From NCBI GenBank assembly GCA_050305515.1, contig JBNLFL010000036.1, positions 1-64,000 of the forward strand: 64,000 bases of DNA, in the 5' to 3' direction. The translations under genes were made by a program, and so were the position numbers. Positions within the stretch are counted from its first letter, which is position 1, and every line of letters starts with the position of its first letter. The notes under the pieces were generated by a model. The model was not told the origin of the DNA. It made no database searches and was given only the letters and a program-made list of their open reading frames with translations. Source of the DNA: JAFGUB01 sp050305515. Its GTDB lineage: Bacteria > Campylobacterota > Campylobacteria > Campylobacterales > Sulfurimonadaceae. Below, in pieces: positions 52,244 through 60,303 of the stretch.

Positions 52244-53182
52244 ATGTCTCTGCTTGACCACGTCGATGCTGCTACGAGCCTTGCCAAAAACAACGAACTA
52301 CAGTTGCTGGTTTTCAAGGTCAGTGACGCATCCGATGCTCCCTACTACGCTATTAATGTCTTCAAAACCCGTGAAGTCGTTGAAGCTTCCAGGCACCATC
52401 TCACCCTGCTCCCTTCCGTTCATCCGCTGCTTGAAGGAACCATCATTCTACGCGGCATGCAGATTCCGGTACTGAATCTGCCACAGTGGCTTGGCGTCGA
52501 TCTGGATAAAGAGCAGATCAAACATTCTGATATTCTCATCTGCGACTTTAACGGTATCATTATCGGTCTGCGTATTATGGTTGCGCACCGTGTTGTAAAA
52601 AAAGGCTGGGGGGAAATGCATGCACCGGAGAGCTACCGCGTCGGAGAAGACAATCTCGTCATCAATGACACGCGTCTCGATGACGGCAGTCTCTGTCTGG
52701 TTCTGGACTATGAAAAACTGCTTGCCGATGTCATACCTCAGGCCATGGTCAACACGGAACTCTCCCCGGGTAATCTTTCCGATCTTGTTATTCCCGACAG
52801 ACTCCGCAAAGGCACTGTCCTGATCGCCGAAGACTCGAAAACGGCACAAAATCATCTGAGAAAAATCTTTGAAAACTCCCGACTCAAATATAAAATTTTC
52901 AATAACGGAAAACTTCTCATCGACTATGTCAAACAAATGGGTGATCCCGAATCCATTCCTGCTATCATCACGGATATTGAAATGCCGGAGATGTCTGGAT
53001 TTACCGTTATTCAGGAACTGCGCAAAGGTGCAATGACGCGAAATATTCCTGTAATCGTCAACAGTTCAATGACCGGCGACAACAACAAGCGCGAAGCACA
53101 GAACTTAGGAGCTGACGGCTTTATTGACAAAACAAAAAGCCAGGATATCATTCCGCTCATTATCAGCGTAATGAACGAATAA
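52244..53182 (+). CDS. cheV: Chemotaxis coupling protein CheV
   Basis: 312 residues from the ATG at 52244, after GGAG; earlier in-frame ATGs lie in non-homologous sequence. A CheW-like domain (~18-165: LLVFKVSDASDAPYYAINVFKTREVV, GTIILRGMQIPVLNLPQWLG) links to a receiver domain (~188-312: VLIAEDSKTAQNHLRKIF, TDIEMPEMSGF with the acceptor Asp, GADGFIDKTKSQDI). CheV couples receptors to CheA and tunes signalling by phosphorylation. Epsilonproteobacteria carry several copies. The stop is two bases from that of the convergent gene. Confidence 0.93.
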   Translation: MSLLDHVDAATSLAKNNELQLLVFKVSDASDAPYYAINVFKTREVVEASRHHLTLLPSVHPLLEGTIILRGMQIPVLNLPQWLGVDLDKEQIKHSDILICDFNGIIIGLRIMVAHRVVKKGWGEMHAPESYRVGEDNLVINDTRLDDGSLCLVLDYEKLLADVIPQAMVNTELSPGNLSDLVIPDRLRKGTVLIAEDSKTAQNHLRKIFENSRLKYKIFNNGKLLIDYVKQMGDPESIPAIITDIEMPEMSGFTVIQELRKGAMTRNIPVIVNSSMTGDNNKREAQNLGADGFIDKTKSQDIIPLIISVMNE

Positions 53183-53184
53183 GA

Positions 53185-53631
53185 TCAGACGATATAGATA
53201 TCGACTCCGATCTTTTCGGCAAGACTTTTACCTTCATACGTCAGCGCAAGATCCCGATCCTCTGTCACATAAACCAGATTGGAACGGATCATATCATCAA
53301 CCAGTGCTTTGAATTCGCTGTTGGGACGACGGATCAGCTCATTGAGTGACGCGGCATTGATGGCACCGGCCTTTGCAATCGAATAAAATATCTTTAATGC
53401 GTACTGACGATTGAATACCGTATTGTAACGTTCAAGTATGGACTCGATTTTAATGGCGCGCAAAATATCGCTCTCATCCAGATCATATTGCGAGAGGTTG
53501 AACTCTGCATCGAGTTCCTTAATAATAAGACGATCCACATCATCACTTTTGATACGTTCAAATCCGCGTGTTTGTGTTCTGCCGGCATGGACACTGTCCA
53601 GACGCGCACGAAGTTCCTGATGGTAACTCAT
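53185..53631 (-). CDS. Small protein with winged-helix-like C-terminus
   Basis: 148 residues, cytoplasmic. The N-terminal part is charged (HQELRARLDSVHAGRTQTRG). Residues ~85-148 resemble a winged helix: INAASLNELIRRPNSEFKALVDDMIRSNLVYVTEDRDLALTYEGKSLAEKIG. It might bind DNA or act as an adaptor. A ribosome site (AAAGGAACCC region) precedes the start. It lies downstream of the porin-type gene in the opposite order, so coregulation is unclear. Family not recognised. Confidence 0.7.
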   Translation of the reverse strand: MSYHQELRARLDSVHAGRTQTRGFERIKSDDVDRLIIKELDAEFNLSQYDLDESDILRAIKIESILERYNTVFNRQYALKIFYSIAKAGAINAASLNELIRRPNSEFKALVDDMIRSNLVYVTEDRDLALTYEGKSLAEKIGVDIYIV

Positions 53632-53681
53632 AAGGGTTCCTTTATGCTTTGGTATGCGTATTAAGCAAGCCCTATTCCACT

Positions 53682-54854
53682 TCAGAAATCGTAACGAATC
53701 TGCATTCGCAACAGCTGCATGCGCCCTGCTTCGCCCGATTCAAGTTCACGAATGCCATCGCCGTATTCCAGACCGATCCGGCCGTTTTTAACAATTTCAA
53801 AAATCAGGTTTGCCTGCCACGCCTCTGCCAGACGGTTCAGTGTATCGCTCGTAATCAGTGCTGTATGGTTATCAATTTCAGTATGGGTATAAACAAGATT
53901 GCTTTGCAGTTTCGGTGTCCACCAGTGCTCTAGTGCCGCATGAATACCGGTTATCGTATTAAGATGGATTTTTCCTTCGGTATCGACAACACCGTCACTG
54001 CAGGCTTTAAGCGTAAAATAACGTCCAATTCCGTTGCCGTACTGTACTCCCAGATAAAGATTGTCCAGTGCGTAGAGATGCCACTGCAGTGATGCATTAA
54101 GACCATATCCCCAGATGCCGTCACTGTTTTGCAATCGCGTTCCGTCAGAAAGCAGTGCCTGATCCTGTGTCACATAGCGGGCCATCCCCGTGATACCCAG
54201 TTTTCCATAGCTGCCAAACCAGCGCAGGCGCATAAGAAAATCGGGAAAACGGTCATCAGAAGGCTGAATACGGCGTCCGTGGGGATCATCCAGCAGCGTT
54301 TCGGGCTGTTCAAGCGAGAGATCGCCAAACACTCCGGGAAGCATCTCAAGGCTGTAGCCGATTAGCGGCTGTCTTGCATAAGTGAGATTGATCGGCTTGA
54401 CAAGCGTTTCGGGAGCGATATAGGTACTAAAGAGTGAGTTGGCCTGACCCGCCGTCCATCCTGCTACCGAGACATAAAAGTAACGCAGTGCCAGACCATG
54501 GGCATTGGAGTTGATTTCACTCCCTTTTTCACCGTAAAAATAGATCTCCGCTACAGTACGTATCAGGCCCAGTTCCGAAGGAGTCTGGGTTTTGAGCCAA
54601 AGCCTGCTGTCGCGCAGCTCGGCTCCAAGCTGTCCCTCTTCCCCTTCATGCGTCAAAGGTATGCCCTGAGGTGTAAAACTTCCTTCGGGCCATCCCTCCG
54701 TGATATCAAACTGGAGACGTCCGCCGACTTTTATCCGTGTTGTTTCTACACTGATAAATCCCTTTTCCTGTTCCAGTTTTGCAAGACGTTCTTCAATACT
54801 TGCCTGAGCAAAAAGGAGCCAGGGCAAAAGCATTGCAATGACGGTTCGCATCAT
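53682..54854 (-). CDS. DcaP-like outer-membrane porin
   Basis: 390 residues from the ATG at 54854, which overlaps the TGA of the haem lipoprotein gene. Signal peptide (~1-18), a short coiled coil (SIEERLAKLEQEKG), then alternating strands ending in aromatic-Asp-Phe (QIRYDF), as for a trimeric porin barrel. Signature RIKVGGRLQFDI and WTAGQANSLFSTYIAPETL match DcaP-like porins, which take up dicarboxylates and similar anions. The link to oadAB downstream of the same promoter is suggestive of organic-acid use. Confidence 0.82.
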   Translation of the reverse strand: MMRTVIAMLLPWLLFAQASIEERLAKLEQEKGFISVETTRIKVGGRLQFDITEGWPEGSFTPQGIPLTHEGEEGQLGAELRDSRLWLKTQTPSELGLIRTVAEIYFYGEKGSEINSNAHGLALRYFYVSVAGWTAGQANSLFSTYIAPETLVKPINLTYARQPLIGYSLEMLPGVFGDLSLEQPETLLDDPHGRRIQPSDDRFPDFLMRLRWFGSYGKLGITGMARYVTQDQALLSDGTRLQNSDGIWGYGLNASLQWHLYALDNLYLGVQYGNGIGRYFTLKACSDGVVDTEGKIHLNTITGIHAALEHWWTPKLQSNLVYTHTEIDNHTALITSDTLNRLAEAWQANLIFEIVKNGRIGLEYGDGIRELESGEAGRMQLLRMQIRYDF

Positions 54855-55369
54855 TCCGTTCCCTGAATCGTCACATCCACACAAAGCGAACGATGGCATT
54901 TCATACAGAGCTTTCGGGTTTCCGTCATAAGAGGATCAAGCTGTTCAAACGCATACGTATCTGCCACCGTTCGCATCTTTTTTCCCTGTTCTCCAAGTTC
55001 TATGGCATAGGTTTCAAATGTATTTCGATCCTCATCGCATGCACTCAGGTTCTCATCATTAACAAGCTGCCGCATTTTCAATGACATACGTTCTATCTGC
55101 TGTGACAGACTCAGCAGCATGACACGCCGTTCATCGTCACGTTCGATTTCACTTTTATTTTGCAGATACAGGGCATTGTCAAGTTCATGCATGATACGGC
55201 GAATCTGGTCGCTGCGAAGCTGATGTTCACGAACCTGAGTAATCAGAAGAGCATCTTCCGGGAAAGGAGAACAGCCAAAAAGAAAAAAAAGAAGAAGGAA
55301 AGAGAAAGATTTGATGCGAACTCCTCTGCATGGGTCACGTAACGCATATCGCGTTACATGTAACTGCAT
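54851..55369 (-). CDS. Lipoprotein with a single c-type haem site
   Basis: 172 residues. A basic N-terminus of about 20 residues precedes a hydrophobic segment and lipobox LFFLFGC (C33). Helical body (~45-130). Near the C-terminus KLCMKCHRSLC contains CxxCH, so one haem may be bound covalently. The ATG at 55369 overlaps the oadB stop (ATGA), and the gene's stop overlaps the porin start. The first codons (MQLHVTR) lie on a TTACATGTAA. The long n-region before the lipobox makes the start less certain. Confidence 0.7.
   Translation of the reverse strand: MQLHVTRYALRDPCRGVRIKSFSFLLLFFLFGCSPFPEDALLITQVREHQLRSDQIRRIMHELDNALYLQNKSEIERDDERRVMLLSLSQQIERMSLKMRQLVNDENLSACDEDRNTFETYAIELGEQGKKMRTVADTYAFEQLDPLMTETRKLCMKCHRSLCVDVTIQGTE
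55354..55363. repeat. TTACATGTAA palindrome, copy 16
   Basis: Perfect copy covering codons 3-5 (Leu-His-Val) of the haem lipoprotein gene, adjoining the oadB stop. Confidence 0.9.
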
Positions 55370-56694
55370 CAGGCGAAGATAGAGAGCAACACCCCGGCAG
55401 CGACTGCAGAACCGATAACACCTGAAACGTTTGGTCCCATAGCGTGCATCAGCAGCATATTGGTAGGATCATATTCCATACCGACTTTATTCGAAACGCG
55501 TGCTGCCATCGGAACGGCCGATACCCCCGCAGAACCGATAAGCGGGTTGATTTTGTTTTTACTGAACATGTTCATGATTTTTGCCATGAGCACACCCGCA
55601 GCGGTTCCCACTGAAAATGCAATAAGCCCCAGCACGATAATTGCCATGGTCTCGGGAACAAGAAACTGATCCGAAGCCAATTTGGAACCGACACCCAGAC
55701 CTAACAAAATGGTGACAATGTTGATCATCGCATTTTGCATCGTATCGTTAAGACGCTCTACCACACCGGACTCTTTGAGGAAGTTACCGAACATGAATGC
55801 ACCGATAAGCGGTGTGGAGTCGGGAAGCACCAGAATGGAGAGCGAAAGTACCATAACCGGGAATACCAGTTTTTCAAGACGGGATACCGGGCGCATCGTA
55901 CTCATTTTGATCTTCCGCTCTGCAGGCGTGGTCAACGCTTTCATGATCGGAGGCTGAATAATGGGTACAAGTGCCATATAGGAGTACGATGCCACCGCAA
56001 TCGCTCCTAAAAGTTCGGGAGCAAGATTGGTTGCAATGTAAATGGATGTCGGACCATCCGCACCCCCGATGATACTGATGGCTGAGGCCTGTTTGAGCGT
56101 AAAGTCGACAATGGAAGTATATTCAGAAAGCATGACGGCACCGACAAGGGTTCCGAAAATTCCAAACTGAGCCGCACCGCCCAAAAGTGCCGTTTTAGGG
56201 TTGGCAAGCAGTGGACCGAAGTCGGTCATGGCACCGACACCCATGAAAATAAGAATCGGGAAAAGTCCGTTGGAGATCCCCATGTGATAGACAATCCCCA
56301 AAAAGCCATCCGGCCCGGCAATGCCTGCTACCGGAATATTGGCCAGCAATCCACCGAATCCTATAGGAAGGAGAAGAAGCGGCTCGAAGCCTCTGGCAAT
56401 AGCCAGATAAAAGAGAACAAAAGTGACCAGAATCATGATGACGCGGCCCCACGACTTATTGAAATCACTCATCTCTTCCCCATGCAGCCCTTTTTCATTC
56501 GGGTCAGGATACAAAATGGCATAGACACCGGTACGCTTGAGAAAGTTGCCGATCATCTCGCTCATGGGTTTGGGATGATAGACATATTCAGACGCTTCTG
56601 CTTTCACCTCAGTTTGATGTGCATCCATCGCATACGAGAGCGTTCCGCCAAGAAGCGCTATGGCTAAAAAAAGTTTAACGAAGAGCTGCTTCAT
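55369..56694 (-). CDS. oadB: Sodium-translocating decarboxylase beta subunit
   Basis: 441 residues, with about 9-11 membrane helices after an N-terminal signal-like segment and a ~70-residue insertion. Family motifs are FPILIFMGVGAMTDFGPLLANPKTALLGGAAQ, IIGGADGPTSIYIATNLAPELLGAIAVASYSYMA, and LIGSAGVSAVPMAARV. The subunit couples carboxybiotin decarboxylation to Na+ export. It lies three bases downstream of the alpha subunit gene and overlaps the haem lipoprotein gene. Confidence 0.93.
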   Translation of the reverse strand: MKQLFVKLFLAIALLGGTLSYAMDAHQTEVKAEASEYVYHPKPMSEMIGNFLKRTGVYAILYPDPNEKGLHGEEMSDFNKSWGRVIMILVTFVLFYLAIARGFEPLLLLPIGFGGLLANIPVAGIAGPDGFLGIVYHMGISNGLFPILIFMGVGAMTDFGPLLANPKTALLGGAAQFGIFGTLVGAVMLSEYTSIVDFTLKQASAISIIGGADGPTSIYIATNLAPELLGAIAVASYSYMALVPIIQPPIMKALTTPAERKIKMSTMRPVSRLEKLVFPVMVLSLSILVLPDSTPLIGAFMFGNFLKESGVVERLNDTMQNAMINIVTILLGLGVGSKLASDQFLVPETMAIIVLGLIAFSVGTAAGVLMAKIMNMFSKNKINPLIGSAGVSAVPMAARVSNKVGMEYDPTNMLLMHAMGPNVSGVIGSAVAAGVLLSIFA

Positions 56695-56697
56695 TGA

Positions 56698-58476
56698 TTA
56701 ACCCAGAACCGCTACAACTTGACCTTCGACAACCTTGTCGTTGGCGTTGACATTAATAGTCTTGACAACACCGTCATGAGGTGCCACGATATCGATTTCC
56801 ATTTTCATGGATTCCAGAATCAGAATCTTGTCACCCATTTTGAGGGTATCGCCCGGATTGGCAACAATTTTCCATACACTCCCGGGAAGCGGTGACTTGA
56901 TTGCCTCATCATTTCCTGATGGCGTTGCTGGTGCGGCACTCTCTGCAACCGGTGTCACCTGAATGTCGGCATTGCCTTCTGCGACCTGAACGCTGAACTT
57001 CTCACCATTAACGACGACTGTATAACTTCCGCTTGCCATATTGACTCCTTCATTTTGCACTTTGGGCATATCTGATATTTTTCTTACATTCACTTCTGCT
57101 TCACCTTTAAGGAAGGTGATTCCCTTATCCTGACACGCGGCTGCGATGAAGATATTCTCTTCCGTGGTTTCAATACCCTCTTCTTCAAGACGCTTGGTCC
57201 AATGGGTCAGTGATTTGCTCTCATCCGCATCTGCGAGATCGATGGCATTGACGGTGGTTGGCTCGAGGTTCATCTGTTCGCTGGCCAATCTGACAATCTC
57301 GGGATCCGGAGCCACAGGAGTCTTACCGAAGTACCCCAATACCATGCGTCCGTAACCGGGAGCAAATTTTTTCCATGGTCCGAAAAGCACGTTGTTAAGT
57401 GCCTGCTGGAAATAGAACTGGGAAACCGGCGTGACGGAAGTACCGTAACCGCCCTTTTCAACCACTTCGCGCATCGCAAGGATGGCATCGTTAAATTTTT
57501 CCATCATGTTGTTGTCACGCAGCATCTGAGTGTTGGCTGTCAGCGCACCGCCAGGCATGGGTGAAAACTGGATGAGCGGTTCGACCATCGTCGCTTCAGG
57601 CGGCAGGAAATAGTCTTTGAGGCATTCTTTGAGCGTGCTTTCGTATTTAAGCACTTTTTCAAAATCAAGACCGAAATCGAAGTTTTTGCCTTTGATGGCA
57701 TGCATCATAACAAGAATATCTGGCTGGCTGGTACCGCCCGATACCGGATTGGCTGCCGCATCAATGCCGTCAGCTCCCGCATCAAGCGCCGCAAGGTTCT
57801 GTGCAACGGAAATACCCGCAGTTTCCTGCGTGTGAAGACGAACATGCGTGCCTTCCGGAAGCAGACGTTTGGCCATTTTGATAGTGTCATAGATTTTCTG
57901 AGGATTCGCGGTCCCGGTAGCATCTTTAAAACATACGGAGTGGTACGGAATTTCCGCGTCAAGAATCTGGCGCAGGATCTTTTCATAAAACTCCACCGTG
58001 TGCGCGCCTTCACATCCGGGAGGCAGGTCCATAATGGTAACAACCACTTCGTGACGCAAGCCGTGATTGACAATGCTGCGGCCGCTGTCGATCAGATTGT
58101 TAACATCATTAAGTGCATCGAAGTTACGTATCGTTGTCGTGCCGTGTTTTTTGAACATCTTGGCATGCAAATCGACAAGTTCACGACTTCCCGTTTCAAG
58201 CATGACGGTGTTGACACCGCGTGCAAGTGTTTGCAGATTGGCTTCAGGCCCGACGATTTTACGGAATGTGTCCATGTTGTCAAACGCATTCTCATTCAGG
58301 TAAAAAAACGGCACCTGAAAGCGGGCGCCGCCTCCAAACTCATAGTGCGTAATTCCTGCTTCTTTTGCCGCTTCGACTGCCGGGAGGAAATCATTAAGAA
58401 GAACACGTCCGCCGAATACGGACTGAAATCCGTCACGGAAGGTTGTATCCATCAGGTCAATAAATTTTTTAGCCAT
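56698..58476 (-). CDS. Biotin-carboxyltransferase alpha subunit (OadA/PycB-like), divergent
   Basis: 592 residues. An N-terminal carboxyltransferase barrel (~1-300: DTTFRDGFQS, CFKDATGTANP with K184), a helical domain, and a C-terminal biotinyl domain ending ESMKMEI (biotin lysine K558). It would form an oxaloacetate/pyruvate-type carboxyltransferase with the beta and gamma subunits. Metal-site residues differ from the canonical form: HTQET (215-219) replaces HxHD, so H215 is kept but the second His is Gln, and DTTFRDGFQ replaces DxTLRDAHQ. The acceptor may differ from oxaloacetate. Confidence 0.88.
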   Translation of the reverse strand: MAKKFIDLMDTTFRDGFQSVFGGRVLLNDFLPAVEAAKEAGITHYEFGGGARFQVPFFYLNENAFDNMDTFRKIVGPEANLQTLARGVNTVMLETGSRELVDLHAKMFKKHGTTTIRNFDALNDVNNLIDSGRSIVNHGLRHEVVVTIMDLPPGCEGAHTVEFYEKILRQILDAEIPYHSVCFKDATGTANPQKIYDTIKMAKRLLPEGTHVRLHTQETAGISVAQNLAALDAGADGIDAAANPVSGGTSQPDILVMMHAIKGKNFDFGLDFEKVLKYESTLKECLKDYFLPPEATMVEPLIQFSPMPGGALTANTQMLRDNNMMEKFNDAILAMREVVEKGGYGTSVTPVSQFYFQQALNNVLFGPWKKFAPGYGRMVLGYFGKTPVAPDPEIVRLASEQMNLEPTTVNAIDLADADESKSLTHWTKRLEEEGIETTEENIFIAAACQDKGITFLKGEAEVNVRKISDMPKVQNEGVNMASGSYTVVVNGEKFSVQVAEGNADIQVTPVAESAAPATPSGNDEAIKSPLPGSVWKIVANPGDTLKMGDKILILESMKMEIDIVAPHDGVVKTINVNANDKVVEGQVVAVLG

Positions 58477-58484
58477 GTCTGTCC

Positions 58485-58733
58485 TTAACCATTCACTTTT
58501 TGATGGTGCATAATTGCCGCTGTGATTGCAGCCACTTTTTTCTGGCGCGATGCATCACCACGCGAAGCCTGAGGGGTACTGATTGGAGCGATGATACGCT
58601 CCGGAAAAAATTTCTGAATAATATACTGTTGAAGATTCATGGCAAGTATCATGGTAATGAGGAATGTGAGTACGGTACCCATCCCCAAAAACATAAACTT
58701 GACACCTTCCCAAACGAGGTTTACTTCTTCCAT
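58485..58733 (-). CDS. Decarboxylase gamma subunit (OadG-like)
   Basis: 82 residues from the ATG at 58733. One membrane helix (~8-30: LVWEGVKFMFLGMGTVLTFLITMILAMN) with a cytosolic tail rich in Lys/Gln, ending TAAIMHHQK. This matches the gamma subunit that scaffolds the alpha-beta complex. Annotation rests on context and the EGVKFMFLGMGTVFxFL-like helix. First gene of oadG-oadA-oadB-lipoprotein-porin, eight bases before the alpha subunit. Confidence 0.85.
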   Translation of the reverse strand: MEEVNLVWEGVKFMFLGMGTVLTFLITMILAMNLQQYIIQKFFPERIIAPISTPQASRGDASRQKKVAAITAAIMHHQKVNG

Positions 58734-58866
58734 AAACTGCCTTTGTTTCAAACGTAATGGGGTGTATGATATAACAAAGATGATTAAAACAATTTTTACC
58801 CGGCCCCACTCCATGAAATTTTTCAGGATGCTGTTACGCTTTAGTCGCTCTTTGGGTTTGCTCTGA

Positions 58867-58872
58867 TAAAAT
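58867..58872 (+). promoter_or_regulatory. Extended -10 promoter of ppa
   Basis: TGATAAAAT (TGn plus TAAAAT) lies 38 bases before the ppa ATG. Confidence 0.45.
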
Positions 58873-58910
58873 TCGCCCTACAAAATCTAAAACCTAATGG
58901 AGACATCATC

Positions 58911-59432
58911 ATGGATCTTAGCAAAATTGGATACGGTGAAAATCCCGACAAAGTCAAAGCGGTCATTGAAATCCCGTACGGATCGAACATTAAATATGAA
59001 ATCGAAAAAGAGAGCGGTGCCGTTGTCGTTGACCGTGTCATGCATTCGGCCATGTACTATCCTGCCAACTACGGTTTTGTCAATCAGACCCTTTCGCAAG
59101 ACGGAGATCCTGCTGACGTTCTCGTTCTGACTGAGTATCCGATGCAAGCGGGTTCAGTGGTCAACTGCCGTCTTATCGGTGTTCTGATCATGGAAGACGA
59201 AAGCGGTATCGATGAAAAACTTCTGGCAGTACCAACGTCAAAAATCGACCCTACCTATGAAGAGATTCAGGATATCAGCGATCTTCCGAAACACACATTG
59301 GCAAAGATCAAAAACTTCTTCGAAACCTACAAAATGCTTGAGCCGAACAAATGGGTCAAAGTCAAAAACTTCGAAAACAAAGAAGCAGCTGCAAAGATCC
59401 TGCAAGATGCTATCGCAAACTACGGAAACTAA
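58911..59432 (+). CDS. ppa: Inorganic pyrophosphatase
   Basis: Cytoplasmic family I enzyme that hydrolyses pyrophosphate. 173 residues. Features are VIEIPYGSNIKYEIEKESG, MYYPANYGFVNQTL, and the metal-binding DGDPADVLVL with three Asp. The C-terminal KVKNFENKEAAAKIL is typical. GGAGAC precedes the ATG by seven bases. It is six bases upstream of a small membrane protein gene. Confidence 0.97.
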   Translation: MDLSKIGYGENPDKVKAVIEIPYGSNIKYEIEKESGAVVVDRVMHSAMYYPANYGFVNQTLSQDGDPADVLVLTEYPMQAGSVVNCRLIGVLIMEDESGIDEKLLAVPTSKIDPTYEEIQDISDLPKHTLAKIKNFFETYKMLEPNKWVKVKNFENKEAAAKILQDAIANYGN

Positions 59433-59438
59433 TCGGTT

Positions 59439-59729
59439 ATGATTCCCGGAATGTATGAGCACGAACTGATTGCCTACAGTATTCTTGGGCTCATCATGAA
59501 CTTTCTGTTCTCGATGTTTTTCGGTCTCTATCTGAGTAAAAATATCGGAATCGAAGAGATGATGCTTTCCAAAGGAGCAAAAGAGCAACCCTGGTGGATG
59601 CCCTTAACACTGGGCGTTCCTTTTTTAAAAATGCTCATAACACTCTACCGCGTCGCTATTTTGCAGATCTATTTTCTCAATCAGGGACGTTCTCACAAAG
59701 AGTACTGGGTTTATCTCACCAGCGAATAA
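59439..59729 (+). CDS. Small membrane protein of unknown function
   Basis: 96 residues with two predicted helices: ~10-32 (IAYSILGLIMNFLFSMFFGLYL) and ~53-75 (MPLTLGVPFLKMLITLYRVAIL). The loop contains EEMMLSKGAKEQPWW. It starts six bases after the ppa stop, so it is probably cotranscribed. The reading of MIPGMYEHEL allows either of two Met as start. I do not recognise the family. The stop is four bases from that of the convergent gene. Confidence 0.7.
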   Translation: MIPGMYEHELIAYSILGLIMNFLFSMFFGLYLSKNIGIEEMMLSKGAKEQPWWMPLTLGVPFLKMLITLYRVAILQIYFLNQGRSHKEYWVYLTSE

Positions 59730-59733
59730 CACC

Positions 59734-60225
59734 TCAGATCGACAACATCTTCATGCAATTGCGAAGCACCGGATCAGCCCAGATTCCTTTTTGCGAATTT
59801 CGGGCGTCACGCTCAAGACGACGATAATCATACGCTACAAAATCATCATCGAACTGCTGCGGAACAATCGCCAGACCTTCACGAAGCAGCAGTGACGCAT
59901 AGCTCCTTTTTCCCGAAACCCTGATCTGGCAATAATCACCGAACTCCGAAATCATATACTGCTGCTGCGTATGGAACAGACGTTGTGCAAAATGCTTCTG
60001 AAGCGGATTGCGAAGGTAAAAATCCACCAGAGCGTTATGGCAGATCTCATCGCTACGGCTTTGATGCATCAGCATTTCAAGTGTGGCAATGCCGTACGGT
60101 TGACAGTAACGTTCACGGTTGTCAAAACTTACATGTAAGAGTGCATTGCTCTTTACATGTAAGATCAGAGCAGGTTCAGCGCCGATAAGCAGGACATTTA
60201 CAAGAGCAAGAAATAGAAAACGCAT
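59734..60225 (-). CDS. Secreted thermonuclease-like (SNase-fold) protein
   Basis: 163 residues with a signal peptide (~1-16, MRFLFLALVNVLLIGA). The C-terminal part matches staphylococcal-nuclease homologues (GKRSYASLLLREGLAIVPQQF, then YRRLERDARNSQKGIWAD), while the N-terminal half is diverged and the catalytic R/D/E set is not clearly present. It may be a degenerate nuclease. Two TTACATGTAA copies 24 bases apart encode LILHVKSNALLHVSF near the N-terminus, a tandem LHV. Confidence 0.75.
   Translation of the reverse strand: MRFLFLALVNVLLIGAEPALILHVKSNALLHVSFDNRERYCQPYGIATLEMLMHQSRSDEICHNALVDFYLRNPLQKHFAQRLFHTQQQYMISEFGDYCQIRVSGKRSYASLLLREGLAIVPQQFDDDFVAYDYRRLERDARNSQKGIWADPVLRNCMKMLSI
60129..60138. 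repeat. TTACATGTAA palindrome, copy 17
   Basis: Perfect copy inside the SNase-like gene, read as Leu-His-Val. Confidence 0.9.
60153..60162. repeat. TTACATGTAA palindrome, copy 18
   Basis: Perfect copy 24 bases from copy 17, in the same frame (Leu-His-Val). Confidence 0.9.
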
Positions 60226-60276
60226 ACCGATATCATATACAAAAAATGGGAAGCATGGGGGAAAAGGGGAAATGCC

Positions 60277-60303
60277 AAAAAGGCGGAAGGGTTACTTCCA
60301 GCC
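60277..60303 (-). terminator. Possible terminator after the multihaem cytochrome
   Basis: On the minus strand GGAAG-TAACC-CTTCC, extended by partly paired flanks, is followed by GCC and five T. It overlaps the cytochrome stop codon. The stem is short, so confidence is limited. Confidence 0.4.

Noticed and set aside
54851..55369. A later start for the haem lipoprotein, nearer the lipobox
   Set aside because: No ATG, GTG or TTG lies in frame between the palindrome and the lipobox with a fitting ribosome site, so the ATGA-overlapping start was kept.
5995..60162. TTACATGTAA as a conventional FNR, CRP or Fur operator
   Set aside because: The sequence does not match TTGAT-N4-ATCAA, TGTGA-N6-TCACA or the Fur box, and most copies are inside genes far from promoters.
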